From contig DENL01000031.1 of NCBI GenBank assembly GCA_002359655.1, positions 19,028 through 83,027 on the forward strand: a stretch of DNA of 64,000 nt, in the 5' to 3' direction. Both the position numbers and the translations under genes were made by a program. The notes under the pieces are model-generated. The model ran no database searches. It was not told the DNA's origin and was given only the letters and a program-made list of their open reading frames with translations. This DNA comes from Rickettsiales bacterium UBA2645. Its GTDB lineage: Bacteria; Pseudomonadota; Alphaproteobacteria; Rickettsiales; UBA1997. Positions 29,362-38,493 of this stretch are shown in pieces. Numbering within the stretch: the stretch's first letter is position 1; every line of letters starts with the position of its first letter.

Positions 29362-29817
29362 AAAATGCTGTAAAATAAAACTGGCAGCAATGTCATCGAT
29401 AAATTTATTTTTTTTACGCGATAACTCTGAAGTGCTGATTTCTCTGGCTTCAAAGCTGGTTAATCTTTCTTCGAAAGGAAAGATCGGAAATTTTTCTTCT
29501 AAAAATTGATCAAGATTTTTTGTAAATTCTTCAGAAAATTTTGTCATTGGAATCTGGTTTTCATCCAGGTCTATCGGCCTTCCAATAACAATTGCGCAAA
29601 CCTGATTTGCTAAAATAAATTCTTTGATTTTGAAAAAATCTTTTTGATTGCTAAGACGATTTATAATCAATTTTGGCGTAGCAATAAAACGTGAAGCATC
29701 TGAAAGAGAAATACCAATACGCTTGGTGCCGATATCAATTCCAAGCAATCGACCAAACTTCGGTAAAGATTTTAGCACTTCTTGATTTGTATTTGTCAGA
29801 TCGTTAAAAATTGTCAT
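29332..29817 (-). CDS. ruvX: YqgF/RuvX-family putative pre-16S rRNA nuclease
   Basis: 161 residues from ATG at 29817; the longer frame to 29850 would run into the gatC start. RNase H-like fold with [17 protein letters not shown] at the N-terminus, [11 protein letters not shown], and ERLTSFEA followed by [14 protein letters not shown] carrying the second acidic residues. The family has been tied both to Holliday-junction resolution and to 16S rRNA 5' maturation; the latter is better supported in E. coli. Divergent from gatC. Confidence 0.9.
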   Translation of the reverse strand: MTIFNDLTNTNQEVLKSLPKFGRLLGIDIGTKRIGISLSDASRFIATPKLIINRLSNQKDFFKIKEFILANQVCAIVIGRPIDLDENQIPMTKFSEEFTKNLDQFLEEKFPIFPFEERLTSFEAREISTSELSRKKNKFIDDIAASFILQHFLDYFCQSQN

Positions 29818-29842
29818 ATAATTAATTAGATTCAAACTTCGT

Positions 29843-30133
29843 ATGGCCAAATTAACAGAAAAAGATATTAAAAAAGTTGCAAGATTAGCAAGAATTGAAA
29901 TTTCCTCTGATTCATGCCAGCAGCTAACAAATCAAGTTGGCAGTATTATTTCTTGGGTAGAAAAACTAGCTGAAATTAATACTGACAATGTTGCAGCTTT
30001 AACCAACGTTCACGAAATGGCACTTCGTGCTGATGAAGATAAAATCAAAGATGGCAATAAAGCTGAAGAAGTTTTAAAGAATTCTTCAAACGCTAAATAT
30101 GGTTATTTCACAGTTCCAAAAGTAATCGAATAG
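29843..30133 (+). CDS. gatC: aspartyl/glutamyl-tRNA amidotransferase subunit C
   Basis: 96 residues. Structural subunit of GatCAB, which converts Glu-tRNA(Gln) and Asp-tRNA(Asn). It begins LTEKDIKKVARLARIEIS and has the typical QVGSIISWVEKLAEINTDNV and late LRADEDKI segments. gatA and gatB are not next to it; an Hda-like gene follows with three spacer bases. Confidence 0.93.
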   Translation: MAKLTEKDIKKVARLARIEISSDSCQQLTNQVGSIISWVEKLAEINTDNVAALTNVHEMALRADEDKIKDGNKAEEVLKNSSNAKYGYFTVPKVIE

Positions 30134-30136
30134 GCT

Positions 30137-30820
30137 TTGAAACAGTTAATTCTAAATCTCAAAATAGCTGAAAATAAAAATTCCTACAGCGCAGAAAATT
30201 TTGTTACCTTGGCAGAAAATTCAGCAGCAAAAAATTTACTAGAACAATTTTTTAAACAAAAAGAGTTCCCCCAAGCGCAGTTCAAGTCCTTGATTTTAAA
30301 AGGTGCAAAAGCTTCTGGTAAAACTCATTTACTTAATATTTTTGCCAAGCAAGACAGCGTAAATTTTTTAGAAATTACAAAAATCACTAAGCAAAATTTA
30401 GTCAAATTTTTAAAAAAAAATCAGTTCTATATTTTAGAAAATATCCATGAAATCAAAAACGAAGAGTTGCTTTTGCACCTTATAAATAGTGTATCTGAAG
30501 CAAAATCATTTCTGATTTTAAGTTGTGAAAATAAACAAGATTTTGCTCTGAAAGATTTAACTTCTCGTTTGAAAAATATTTTTACTACCGAAATAAAAAA
30601 TCCGAACCTAGAAACAATTAAAATGCTTTTGATCAATGCCTTTTCACGCAGACAAATTAAGGTTTCAGATCACATTGTTGATTTTATCGCTAACAACATT
30701 TCAAGAAGTTACGAAGCGATTTTTAAAGCTGCAGAATTGATAGAGAAATACTGTAATGAGAGTGGAAAAAACATAACTCTGCAGACTGTTACTCGTATAA
30801 TTTGTGATTCTAAAATCTAA
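30137..30820 (+). CDS. Hda-like AAA+ protein (DnaA-related)
   Basis: 227 residues from a TTG start, three bases after gatC. Contains a Walker A-like KGAKASGKTHLLNIFA near residue 54, a weak Walker B (YILENIHEI, lacking the usual DD), a sensor region (LTSRLKN), and DnaA domain III/IV-like helices. It lacks the DNA-binding C-terminus of DnaA, as Hda does. Hda promotes ATP hydrolysis by DnaA to limit re-initiation. The changed Walker B makes the activity uncertain. Confidence 0.72.
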   Translation: MKQLILNLKIAENKNSYSAENFVTLAENSAAKNLLEQFFKQKEFPQAQFKSLILKGAKASGKTHLLNIFAKQDSVNFLEITKITKQNLVKFLKKNQFYILENIHEIKNEELLLHLINSVSEAKSFLILSCENKQDFALKDLTSRLKNIFTTEIKNPNLETIKMLLINAFSRRQIKVSDHIVDFIANNISRSYEAIFKAAELIEKYCNESGKNITLQTVTRIICDSKI

Positions 30821-30837
30821 AAATGAAAAAAATATTT

Positions 30838-31149
30838 TTATTCAAATCTCAAAAAAATTCTTTTCAAATCGGCAATTTTTTTATTTTTCTGGGCAATATT
30901 TTTAGAAGCCAAGTCAGTGGCAGATGAACTCAGATACTCTTCTAATAATTCAGCTTCTAAAGCTTTAATAGCAGACCTTACAGCCTTGAGCTGTACTATG
31001 ACTTCTATCAAAACTTTATTGTCTTCGATCATTTTTTTCACGCCACCAACTTGACCAAAAACACGATTAATTCTGATTAGATAATTTTTGTTTATCTTCG
31101 CTTCTTTTTGAATTTTTGGTGCAGCAACTTTAGAAATTTTTTTAACCAT
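30838..31149 (-). CDS. CsoR/FrmR-family transcriptional repressor without the usual metal ligands
   Basis: 103 residues, all helical. The core (YLIRINRVFGQVGGVKKMIE then VQLKAVRSAIKALEAELLEE) matches the DUF156 fold of CsoR, RcnR and FrmR, tetrameric repressors responding to Cu, Ni/Co or formaldehyde. The ligand positions read differently: the cysteine of the second helix is leucine (NKVLIEV), the histidine after LLEE is tyrosine, and the cysteine four residues on is serine. A lysine-rich 20-residue N-terminal extension precedes the fold. It probably binds DNA but is unlikely to sense Cu like CsoR. Confidence 0.8.
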   Translation of the reverse strand: MVKKISKVAAPKIQKEAKINKNYLIRINRVFGQVGGVKKMIEDNKVLIEVIVQLKAVRSAIKALEAELLEEYLSSSATDLASKNIAQKNKKIADLKRIFLRFE

Positions 31150-31157
31150 TTTAAAAA

Positions 31158-31769
31158 CTAAACCTCATAGAAATAAGCTGTAGATTCCCCCCAGCTGAAA
31201 TTATACTTCTTGCTACCAAAACTTTTAAAAGCCTTGTCTTTCAAAGATCTAATTGTGGTGACAATTTTTGTTTTTGGTTTTAACTCACATAGAAATTTTG
31301 CTTCTAAAAGCTCAAATAATTCACGATCTTTAAAAGGGTGATTCATGAAAATGAAATCCGCCGAGCTTAAATCAACATCAAAAATATTTTTATGCAGAAA
31401 TTCTATTTCACGATTTAAATCGTGATTGATTATCTCTGGCTTAATATTGTTATTGAAATTTTCTTTCACCTCACAAGCCTTATTATACAAGCCTTCGAGC
31501 AACTCAACACCGACTGTTTTTTTGAAATCAAACAATAAATGTGACAACATTACAATTCTTCCAGTGCCAGATCCAACGTCAAAAAACACACCATCTTTTT
31601 TAGGATCTGCTCTGATAACAATTTCTCTCCAAGTTTCAAAAGGTAATTCACCGTAGAGTAAATCATCTTTGTTTTCTAAGTCACGGCGCGCTGCATGAGA
31701 AATTGAGTAGCCATCAATATCATCATATAAAATGCTGAATATCTTAGCCGCAAGATCGGGATTTAGCAT
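31158..31769 (-). CDS. DOT1-like SAM-dependent methyltransferase
   Basis: 203 residues. The block order follows the catalytic core of the DOT1 lysine methyltransferase: LLYGELPFE, then SAM-binding VFFDVGSGTGRIV (about 61-73), the acidic VGVELLEGLYNKA, HKNIFDVDLS, FIFMNHPFKD in the place of the DOT1 NNFAF block, KTKIVTTIRS, and a C-terminal FSWGESTAYFYEV that echoes the end of the DOT1 domain. It lacks DOT1's nucleosome-binding tail. Substrate unknown: it could be a host-directed effector or a bacterial protein methyltransferase. It starts just after pepF. Confidence 0.6.
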   Translation of the reverse strand: MLNPDLAAKIFSILYDDIDGYSISHAARRDLENKDDLLYGELPFETWREIVIRADPKKDGVFFDVGSGTGRIVMLSHLLFDFKKTVGVELLEGLYNKACEVKENFNNNIKPEIINHDLNREIEFLHKNIFDVDLSSADFIFMNHPFKDRELFELLEAKFLCELKPKTKIVTTIRSLKDKAFKSFGSKKYNFSWGESTAYFYEV

Positions 31770-31774
31770 GAAGT

Positions 31775-33547
31775 TTATTCTTCTAATTGATCAATATAAT
31801 TAATAATCACATCTAAACCAGCTTGCCAAAATTTTGGATCTTTAGCATTAAGGCCAAAAGGAGCTAACATTTCTTTGTGATGTTTAGTGCCGCCAAATTC
31901 AAGCATCTGCAAATATTTTTCAGAAAAGTTTTTTACTTTTCCTGATTTATAAACTCCATAAAGCGAATTTACCAAACATTCGCCAAAAGCGTAGGAATAA
32001 ACATAGAAAGGTGAGTGAATAAAATGCGGAATGTAGCTCCAGAAAAATTTATATTCTTCGTCGAATTTAAAAATTGGACCCAAACTTTCTTTTTGTACTT
32101 CCAACCAAAACTGACAGATTTTTGTTAATGGAATTTCGCCATTTTTGCGCTCATCGTGAATCTTTTTTTCAAATTCTAAAAAGGCGATTTGCCTTACTGC
32201 GGTGTTGATCATATCTTCAACTTTAGCAGCAATAATTAATTTTTTCTTCTCAGAGTTTTTTTCGTTTTTCAGAATTTTTTGAAAAGTTAATTGCTCGCCA
32301 AAAACTGAAGCGGTTTCCGCCAAAGTAAGTGGCGTGCCACTCATCAAATAACCTTGTTTACGTGCCAGATATTGATGTACGCCATGACCTAATTCATGAG
32401 CTAAGGTCATCACATCACGAATTTTTCCTTGGTAATTCATCAAAATATAAGGATGAATTGATGGAATTGTTGGGTGAGAAAAAGCACCAGAATCTTTGCC
32501 AGTTCTGACTTTAGCGTCGATCCAATTTTTTTTGAAAAATATTTCACCAGTTTTTTTCATCTCTGGATGAAATTCTTCGTAAGCGCTCAGAACCAGATTT
32601 TTAGCTTCTTCCCAAGCAATCACTTTATTTTCAATTTTGCTCAGCGGTGCATTGCGATCCCAGTGGTTTAGAAATTTTTTGCCTAAAATTTTAGCTTTAA
32701 TTTTGTAATAACGATGCGAAACGTTTTGGTAATTTTCTTTTACTTTTTCAACCAAAGTATCAACGACTTCGTCTTCAACAAAATTGCTTAAATTGCGCGC
32801 TGAAATTGGCTTTTTAAAGCCCCGCCACTTGTCTTCTAAAGCTTTTTCTTTTGCTAAAGTATTAGTAATAAAAGCAAAAATTTTAGCGTTCTCTTCAAAT
32901 GTTTTTCCGATCGCTTTTGCAGCGTCTTTTCTAACTTTTTCATCTGCGTTTGAAGTTAAATCAAAAATTTCCTGCGAATTTAAAATCTTGCTACGATAAG
33001 AAAATTTTAAATTATTTACTGTCTCATCAAACAAGCGTACAAAGGCACTGCGACCTGTTATATTTTTATCTAGGGAGAATTTTTCTAACTCGTGACTCAG
33101 TTGATATTTTTTAAAAGAGCGTGTATCGCGAATGAATGGTTGATATTTCTTTAAGGAGGAATTTTTAAGTAAAACTATAATTTTTTTATCATCGATTTGG
33201 TTGAGTTCGATTGTAAAAAAAATTAATTTTGCTTCATATTCGCTTAGTTTTTCATTAATGTTTTGATAAAATGAAACGTTGTTTTGATCAGATAAATCAG
33301 AGGCATAGAGCAGTTGTGAATAGCAACTTATTTTACCGATCATTTCACAAATTTCTTCATATTTTTTAATTGCCTCAAATAATTTTGGCGCAGTTGATTT
33401 GGTAATTTTTCCTGCAAAATTTTTGGCAAAATTTTCACTTGCACTGGCAATTTTTTTTATATCAGCGGTAATTTTTTTATCTTTGGTTGAAGAATAGAAA
33501 TCGGATAAATCCCAACTTGGTGAGGCTAAAGAGTTGTTTTTGGTCAT
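31775..33547 (-). CDS. pepF: oligoendopeptidase F (M3B metallopeptidase)
   Basis: 590 residues. Cytoplasmic zinc peptidase that degrades short peptides. The zinc motif is HELGHGVHQY (HExxH) in the second half, with ETASVFGE completing the zinc site. The N-terminus SPSWDLSDFYSSTKD is that of the M3B family. The gene begins a minus-strand pair with the cysteine-synthase-like gene upstream, three bases away. Confidence 0.93.
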   Translation of the reverse strand: MTKNNSLASPSWDLSDFYSSTKDKKITADIKKIASASENFAKNFAGKITKSTAPKLFEAIKKYEEICEMIGKISCYSQLLYASDLSDQNNVSFYQNINEKLSEYEAKLIFFTIELNQIDDKKIIVLLKNSSLKKYQPFIRDTRSFKKYQLSHELEKFSLDKNITGRSAFVRLFDETVNNLKFSYRSKILNSQEIFDLTSNADEKVRKDAAKAIGKTFEENAKIFAFITNTLAKEKALEDKWRGFKKPISARNLSNFVEDEVVDTLVEKVKENYQNVSHRYYKIKAKILGKKFLNHWDRNAPLSKIENKVIAWEEAKNLVLSAYEEFHPEMKKTGEIFFKKNWIDAKVRTGKDSGAFSHPTIPSIHPYILMNYQGKIRDVMTLAHELGHGVHQYLARKQGYLMSGTPLTLAETASVFGEQLTFQKILKNEKNSEKKKLIIAAKVEDMINTAVRQIAFLEFEKKIHDERKNGEIPLTKICQFWLEVQKESLGPIFKFDEEYKFFWSYIPHFIHSPFYVYSYAFGECLVNSLYGVYKSGKVKNFSEKYLQMLEFGGTKHHKEMLAPFGLNAKDPKFWQAGLDVIINYIDQLEE

Positions 33548-33550
33548 ATT

Positions 33551-34564
33551 CTATTTGATAAATTTATATTCGATTATCTCAACATCGGTACTTAAAAAAT
33601 CTAACTTTACTGGCTCTTTTTTACATAAATCAGTTGATAGATATTTCATTGATGAGTCACAAAAAATTGTTACTGCAACTTCATCTTTTTTGCTTTCTAA
33701 AATTAATTTTAAAGCGGCGATAAAATTTCCTCCCGATGAAATTCCAACCGATAAACCAGCGCGGTTCATCTTCTGCGCCATAATAATTGCATCGCCATCG
33801 TCAACTGAAACAATTTCTTCCAAAGCATTTAAATCAACAATATCAGGAATAAACTCATCGCTAATTCCTTGAATTCTATGTTTGCCAATTTTTTTACCAC
33901 CAGTTGTTAAAGTTGGTGAATTCAAAGGTTCCATTGGGTGGCAGTGACATTTAACTTTGTGATCTTGGCAATATTTCAAAACTCCCATCACAGTTCCACC
34001 AGTACCAACTCCAGCAACAAAGTAATCTGGCTTTAATCCTACAGATTTTAACTGAGAGAAAATTTCAACGGCCGTAGTTTTACAGTGCGCTACAATATTT
34101 TCATGATTAGTAAATTGCTCAGGGCAAAAAACATCAGGATTTGTCGCGGCATATTTTCTGGCCTCTTCAATTGAGCGCACAAAACCACCTTGTTCTTTGG
34201 TAATACGAATAATTTCAACACCAAGTGATTCCATAATTTGGTAACGCTCATTGCTCAACCAATCTGGCATATAGATTCTGACTTTATGTCCCAAAGCACG
34301 ACCAAGTGCTGCAAAGGCAATTCCGGTATTTCCGCTAGTAGCTTCAACAATTGTATCTCCGGCTTTAATTGCACCTTTTTCGTAAGCTTTTTGTAAAATG
34401 TAAAAGGCAACGCGGTCTTTGATTGAGCCGCTGAAGTTAAATGCCTCATATTTACCGTAAATTTTTTTGATCTCACCTTTGTAGGAAAAAGTAACTTCAA
34501 CCAGCGGAGTATTGCAAAACCCAGCACTTAAAGCTTGGATTTTTTCTAAAGATTTTTTTGTCAT
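33551..34564 (-). CDS. cysteine synthase-like PLP enzyme (CysK/CBS fold type II)
   Basis: 337 residues. PLP lysine in FSGSIKDRVAFYI (about 42-54), substrate loop EATSGNTGIAF (about 78-88), PLP phosphate loop GVGTGGTVMG, and IQGISDEFIPDIVD. It probably makes cysteine from O-acetylserine, but cystathionine beta-synthase-like or other beta-replacement reactions cannot be excluded from sequence alone. The extra tail (about 320-337) is short. Confidence 0.82.
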   Translation of the reverse strand: MTKKSLEKIQALSAGFCNTPLVEVTFSYKGEIKKIYGKYEAFNFSGSIKDRVAFYILQKAYEKGAIKAGDTIVEATSGNTGIAFAALGRALGHKVRIYMPDWLSNERYQIMESLGVEIIRITKEQGGFVRSIEEARKYAATNPDVFCPEQFTNHENIVAHCKTTAVEIFSQLKSVGLKPDYFVAGVGTGGTVMGVLKYCQDHKVKCHCHPMEPLNSPTLTTGGKKIGKHRIQGISDEFIPDIVDLNALEEIVSVDDGDAIIMAQKMNRAGLSVGISSGGNFIAALKLILESKKDEVAVTIFCDSSMKYLSTDLCKKEPVKLDFLSTDVEIIEYKFIK

Positions 34565-34566
34565 GA

Positions 34567-35649
34567 TTATTTTGTAAAAATTGCGACAAGCTCTAAATGC
34601 TTGGTGGAGTAGAATTGATCTAGCGCGGTCAGTTTTTTTATTTTTAGTCCCGAGTCAATCAGAATTTTGGCATCACGAGCAAAGCTATTTGGATTACAAG
34701 AAACATAAATCACATTTTTCAAGGAAGATTTTGCAATTTCTAAAGCTTGCGGCGAGGCGCCATTTCTTGGTGGGTTGATGATTGCTAAATCAAATTTCGA
34801 CAGATCTCTTTTTGTTACAGGACTAGCAAATAAATCGTGATTCTCAGCTTTAATTTTTTGTGCTAAATTATTGACCGCGGCATTTTTATTGATGGATTCA
34901 GTCATTTTTTTATCGCCTTCAAAAGCTAAAACTGATTTTATTATATCTTGAATTGCAAAAGAATAGACGCCAAAACCAGCGTAGATATCAGCGATATTTT
35001 TGATGTTTTGATTTTCGATTAAAAAATCTCTGATGATTTTAACAATTGCTGCAAGTCCTGATTTTGTTGCCTGGATAAAGACTTCTGAATCTAAGCTAAT
35101 TTTAAAATCAGTAAAAAAAATCTGATTTTGCCGCGCTAAAAAAATTGGCGTCAAATGATTTTTTATTTTATAAGAAACATTAAAATTTTGCTCTTTAGCA
35201 AAAGAAATAATTTTTTGCGCTTGAGTGAAACTTGGCTCTTTTGAAGCAATAAAAATTAAGTCCAAACCATTATCAAATAAGGTTATGGAGAGTTGAGTAA
35301 AAATATTTTGCTCTTGAGTTTTTAAAAAATTTTTAAGCAAAAAAATTGTTTTGGAAATTTCTTTTTCAGCAACAAAACAATTTTCTATTTCAACAATTTC
35401 TTTTGATTGTTTAGTAAAAAATCCCAGCTGATTTTTTTTACCAATTTGCAGAATTATTTTTCGACGCGAATTGCCTTCGATCCAGATCCAGTCTGGTTTA
35501 ACTGTTGAAGAAAAATTGTGGCCATGAAAAGCCTGATCGAGAATAGAGAGTTTTAATTTTTGATAATCTTGCTGTTTTAAATCTAAAAAATCGCAACCAC
35601 CACATTTAGGGAAATAAGAACAAGGAGAAATATTTTCTGGCTTAGGCAT
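34567..35649 (-). CDS. class I SAM-dependent RNA m5U methyltransferase (RlmD/TrmA-like, TRAM-less)
   Basis: 360 residues. Contains an iron-sulfur-type cysteine set at the N-terminus (CSYFPKCGGCDF, with a further cysteine in IENCF), SAM-binding IADIYAGFGVYSF, INPPRNGASPQALE, and the catalytic cysteine in YVSCNPNSFARD. This is the RlmC/RlmD/TrmA group, which methylates uracil C5 in rRNA or tRNA; there is no TRAM domain, so the specific position is uncertain. Confidence 0.85.
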   Translation of the reverse strand: MPKPENISPCSYFPKCGGCDFLDLKQQDYQKLKLSILDQAFHGHNFSSTVKPDWIWIEGNSRRKIILQIGKKNQLGFFTKQSKEIVEIENCFVAEKEISKTIFLLKNFLKTQEQNIFTQLSITLFDNGLDLIFIASKEPSFTQAQKIISFAKEQNFNVSYKIKNHLTPIFLARQNQIFFTDFKISLDSEVFIQATKSGLAAIVKIIRDFLIENQNIKNIADIYAGFGVYSFAIQDIIKSVLAFEGDKKMTESINKNAAVNNLAQKIKAENHDLFASPVTKRDLSKFDLAIINPPRNGASPQALEIAKSSLKNVIYVSCNPNSFARDAKILIDSGLKIKKLTALDQFYSTKHLELVAIFTK

Positions 35650-35655
35650 TTTAAT

Positions 35656-37230
35656 TTATGAACTGGGCATTGGGTCACTTTTTTTCCTTTGTAAAAAACG
35701 CGATTTAAGCAAGATATTCAAACTGCCGCTGCAATAAGCGCTGAAAGCGTAAATTAATATTCCGATAAAAATCATGATTGCTAATTCAGAAATTTTTCCG
35801 AAGTAATCACTTTGGTGAAAATGCTCGCGCATTATAAACAGAGAGATCGCCATCACGATCGATGGAATCAAAATCAAAATCATTTTTTTGACGAAATCTT
35901 TTTCAAAATAAAAATGTTTTTTGCGAATCGAGCTAGTGATTAAAATCGTTAAATTCAGGTAAGTTGACGCAACAGAAGCTAAAACAATTCCAATATAACC
36001 AAAATTGAGCGCGAAGAAAATTAGATTCCAAATACCGTTATTGATCAAACAAATAATGGCGATTTTCATTGGGGTTTTGGTATCGCCGCGCGAGAAAAAT
36101 GCTGGCTCCATAACTTTTACCAAAACATAAGAAGGCAAACCAAAAGAATAAAACATCAAAGCTTTAGCAACTGTGAAACTTTCATCAGAAGTGAATTTAC
36201 CGCGCTCAAAAAGTGCTGAAATAATTGGATAAGCAAGAACGGTCAAAGCAAGAGTAGCAGGAATTACCAAGATCATGCCAACTTCTAAAGCTGCGTTTTG
36301 TAGTTTGATTGCTGAATCATTTTCACCAGCTTTTATTTTGCGCGAGAGCGCTGGCAGCAAAGCAACTCCGATAGCAATACCAATCATTGCCAAAGGTAAT
36401 TGGTTGATGCGATCAGCGTAGTAAAGATAAGAAACTGCACCAGCAATTGCGCTGGCAAAAACAGAATCAATCAGCAAATTAATTTGCATAACATTGGCAC
36501 CGATAATTCCGGGAATTAATTTTTTAAAAAACTTTTTCATGTCGGCATTAACTTTAGGCATTTGCGGATAGAGCAAAAATCCTGATTTAATAGTAAAAAT
36601 AAAAAGCCAGATAAATTGTAAAATCCCCGCCGCAAAAACCCCCCAAGAAAGAGCATATGCATAGTTTGGCAACAGTGATCCCAAAACAGAAGTTGAGGTA
36701 ATCATAGTCAAATTAAGAATAATTGGCGAAGCAGCCGGAACAGCGAATTTACCAAGTGAATTCAATACTCCAGAACAAAGTGAAACTAGAGAAATAAATA
36801 GCAGATAAAAAATTGTAATGCGTGAAAGAACAATGAGAAGGCTTGATTTTTCTGGGTCAGTAAAAAATCCTGGGAATAAAATCTTCATAAAAAATGGCAT
36901 GAAGATTTGAAATAAAATCGTGAAAAGCAACAAAGAGTAAAACAAAAACGAGAAGATATTTCTAACAAAAATCACATCAGAATTTATTGAAGCTTTGCCT
37001 GATTTTTTGTCTTGAACTTTTTCAATAAAAATTGGCACGAAAGCTGAGTTAAAAGCACCTTCAGCAAAAATACGACGAAAGAAATTTGGTAAACGAAAGG
37101 CGGCAAAAAATGCGTCAGAAAGCATGCTAACGCCCAAATATTGTGCGATAGTAATGTCGCGAATAAAGCCCAAAATTCTCGACAAAGAAATGTAAAATGA
37201 AATTGTAAAAACTGAGCGAAATATCGACAT
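35656..37230 (-). CDS. murJ: lipid II flippase MurJ (MviN family)
   Basis: 524 residues, about 14 membrane helices. Flips lipid II across the inner membrane. Starts SVFTISFYISLSRILGFIRD, followed by DAFFAAFRLPNFFRRIFAEG with the conserved arginines, SGVLNSLGKFAVPAASPI, and YYADRINQLPLAMIGIAIG. Complements MurG and MurB in the same window. Confidence 0.95.
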   Translation of the reverse strand: MSIFRSVFTISFYISLSRILGFIRDITIAQYLGVSMLSDAFFAAFRLPNFFRRIFAEGAFNSAFVPIFIEKVQDKKSGKASINSDVIFVRNIFSFLFYSLLLFTILFQIFMPFFMKILFPGFFTDPEKSSLLIVLSRITIFYLLFISLVSLCSGVLNSLGKFAVPAASPIILNLTMITSTSVLGSLLPNYAYALSWGVFAAGILQFIWLFIFTIKSGFLLYPQMPKVNADMKKFFKKLIPGIIGANVMQINLLIDSVFASAIAGAVSYLYYADRINQLPLAMIGIAIGVALLPALSRKIKAGENDSAIKLQNAALEVGMILVIPATLALTVLAYPIISALFERGKFTSDESFTVAKALMFYSFGLPSYVLVKVMEPAFFSRGDTKTPMKIAIICLINNGIWNLIFFALNFGYIGIVLASVASTYLNLTILITSSIRKKHFYFEKDFVKKMILILIPSIVMAISLFIMREHFHQSDYFGKISELAIMIFIGILIYAFSAYCSGSLNILLKSRFLQRKKSDPMPSS

Positions 37231-37251
37231 TAATGAATTTATTTTTTGTTG

Positions 37252-37734
37252 CTAAACCAGTTTTTCTAAAAAATCGTCGCTGAGATTTTCTGGCACAATC
37301 GTAACAGGAACTTTGATTTTATTGCCGATTTTTTGTGCCACTTTTGGCAACACCGTATTGTCGCTTAAAGAATTTTGTGACTTGCCAAGAACAAGCATAG
37401 CACAAGTTGGAGTTGATTTTATTTCGCGCACAATTTCAGTCATAATCTCACCTTCGCGAATCGAAATTTTAGGCATGATGCCAATTCCTTGATATATTTC
37501 GTCAGTTATTTTTTTCAGATTTTTTTCGAGCTGCTGTCTTTTATCTTGAGCAATAATGCGCGATCCAAACATCAGATTTTTGTGCGATACTTCCATCACT
37601 GCTAAAATTATCACCGCGAAATTCATTTTTTTTGCTTTAAGACAAGCATAGCGCAAAGCTGTACTTGAAGCATTGCTGGTGTCGATGCAGGCAATAATTA
37701 TTGGCATCTCTAAATTATTTTTTATTTCGGTCAT
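37252..37734 (-). CDS. universal stress protein family protein
   Basis: 160 residues, one UspA-type Rossmann-like domain: PIIIACIDTSNASSTALRYA at the N-terminus and a C-terminal VLGKSQNSLSDNTVLPK with VPVTIVPE. The nucleotide-binding G-2x-G-9x-G motif is not intact in the usual spacing, so ATP binding is uncertain. It lies between murJ and the TIGR02186 gene on the same strand. Confidence 0.82.
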   Translation of the reverse strand: MTEIKNNLEMPIIIACIDTSNASSTALRYACLKAKKMNFAVIILAVMEVSHKNLMFGSRIIAQDKRQQLEKNLKKITDEIYQGIGIMPKISIREGEIMTEIVREIKSTPTCAMLVLGKSQNSLSDNTVLPKVAQKIGNKIKVPVTIVPENLSDDFLEKLV

Positions 37735-37752
37735 AAATTTAAAATTAATAAA

Positions 37753-38493
37753 TTATTTACCAATAAAACGGCTAAAGAGATAGTTAGCAATTAAGCCAAA
37801 AACAAGCGCTATAGCCACCGTGATCAAGCCATACAGAAAAGATTCTTGATAAGCAAAATCCAGAATTTTAGCGCTAAACCCAACCTGATTTACATAGATT
37901 GGAATTGATTGAAACGAGGTTAACTTATCTTCGCTAATCAAATAGATTTCGACAGTATAAACACCGCGAGCGATGTTTTTTGGGAAATGCAACATCACTT
38001 TGAACAAAGTCTCATCAAGAAAATCAACTTTGGTGGTTACTGGGTAAAGTTTGGATTTTTCTAACTTATTGATTAGCTGATTTTGAAATTCATTTTTTTT
38101 TGCATCAGATGAATCTCCTGAGAAATCAAACTGCAAATTATTTTTACCAAGCTCGAGAAGGCCTAATAAATCTGAATCCGCCGTATTATCATTGAAAGTA
38201 GAAAAGAGAGAATAGTAGCTGTATAAATTTTTCACTTTGATGCGTTCACCATTATGCCAAATACCCAGAAATTTTTCTTTTTTAGTTATTAAGAAATTTT
38301 TTTTAGGACCACGCACTGCGATTATAATGTTACCTACGTCACCTTTAGCGCCAAAAAGTAAAATGTCTGAACCGCGAAAGTTGGTATCAATATTGATTTC
38401 ATTGGTTGAAATGCCAGAAATGATCGGACTAGCAACAGCAGGACTTCCAAGCAAAAGTAAAATTGATATGAGGAAGCCGAATAGAGAGTTCAT
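37753..38493 (-). CDS. TIGR02186 family protein (alphaproteobacterial envelope protein)
   Basis: 246 residues: a signal-like N-terminus (MNSLFGFLISILLLLGSP), a beta-rich middle, and a C-terminal membrane helix (about 217-242). The phrases IDTNFRGSDILLFGAKG and NIIIAVRGP are characteristic of the family, whose genes usually sit next to a TauE/SafE permease, as here (the two genes overlap by four bases). It may help sulfite or another anion export, but the function has not been established. Confidence 0.82.
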   Translation of the reverse strand: MNSLFGFLISILLLLGSPAVASPIISGISTNEINIDTNFRGSDILLFGAKGDVGNIIIAVRGPKKNFLITKKEKFLGIWHNGERIKVKNLYSYYSLFSTFNDNTADSDLLGLLELGKNNLQFDFSGDSSDAKKNEFQNQLINKLEKSKLYPVTTKVDFLDETLFKVMLHFPKNIARGVYTVEIYLISEDKLTSFQSIPIYVNQVGFSAKILDFAYQESFLYGLITVAIALVFGLIANYLFSRFIGK

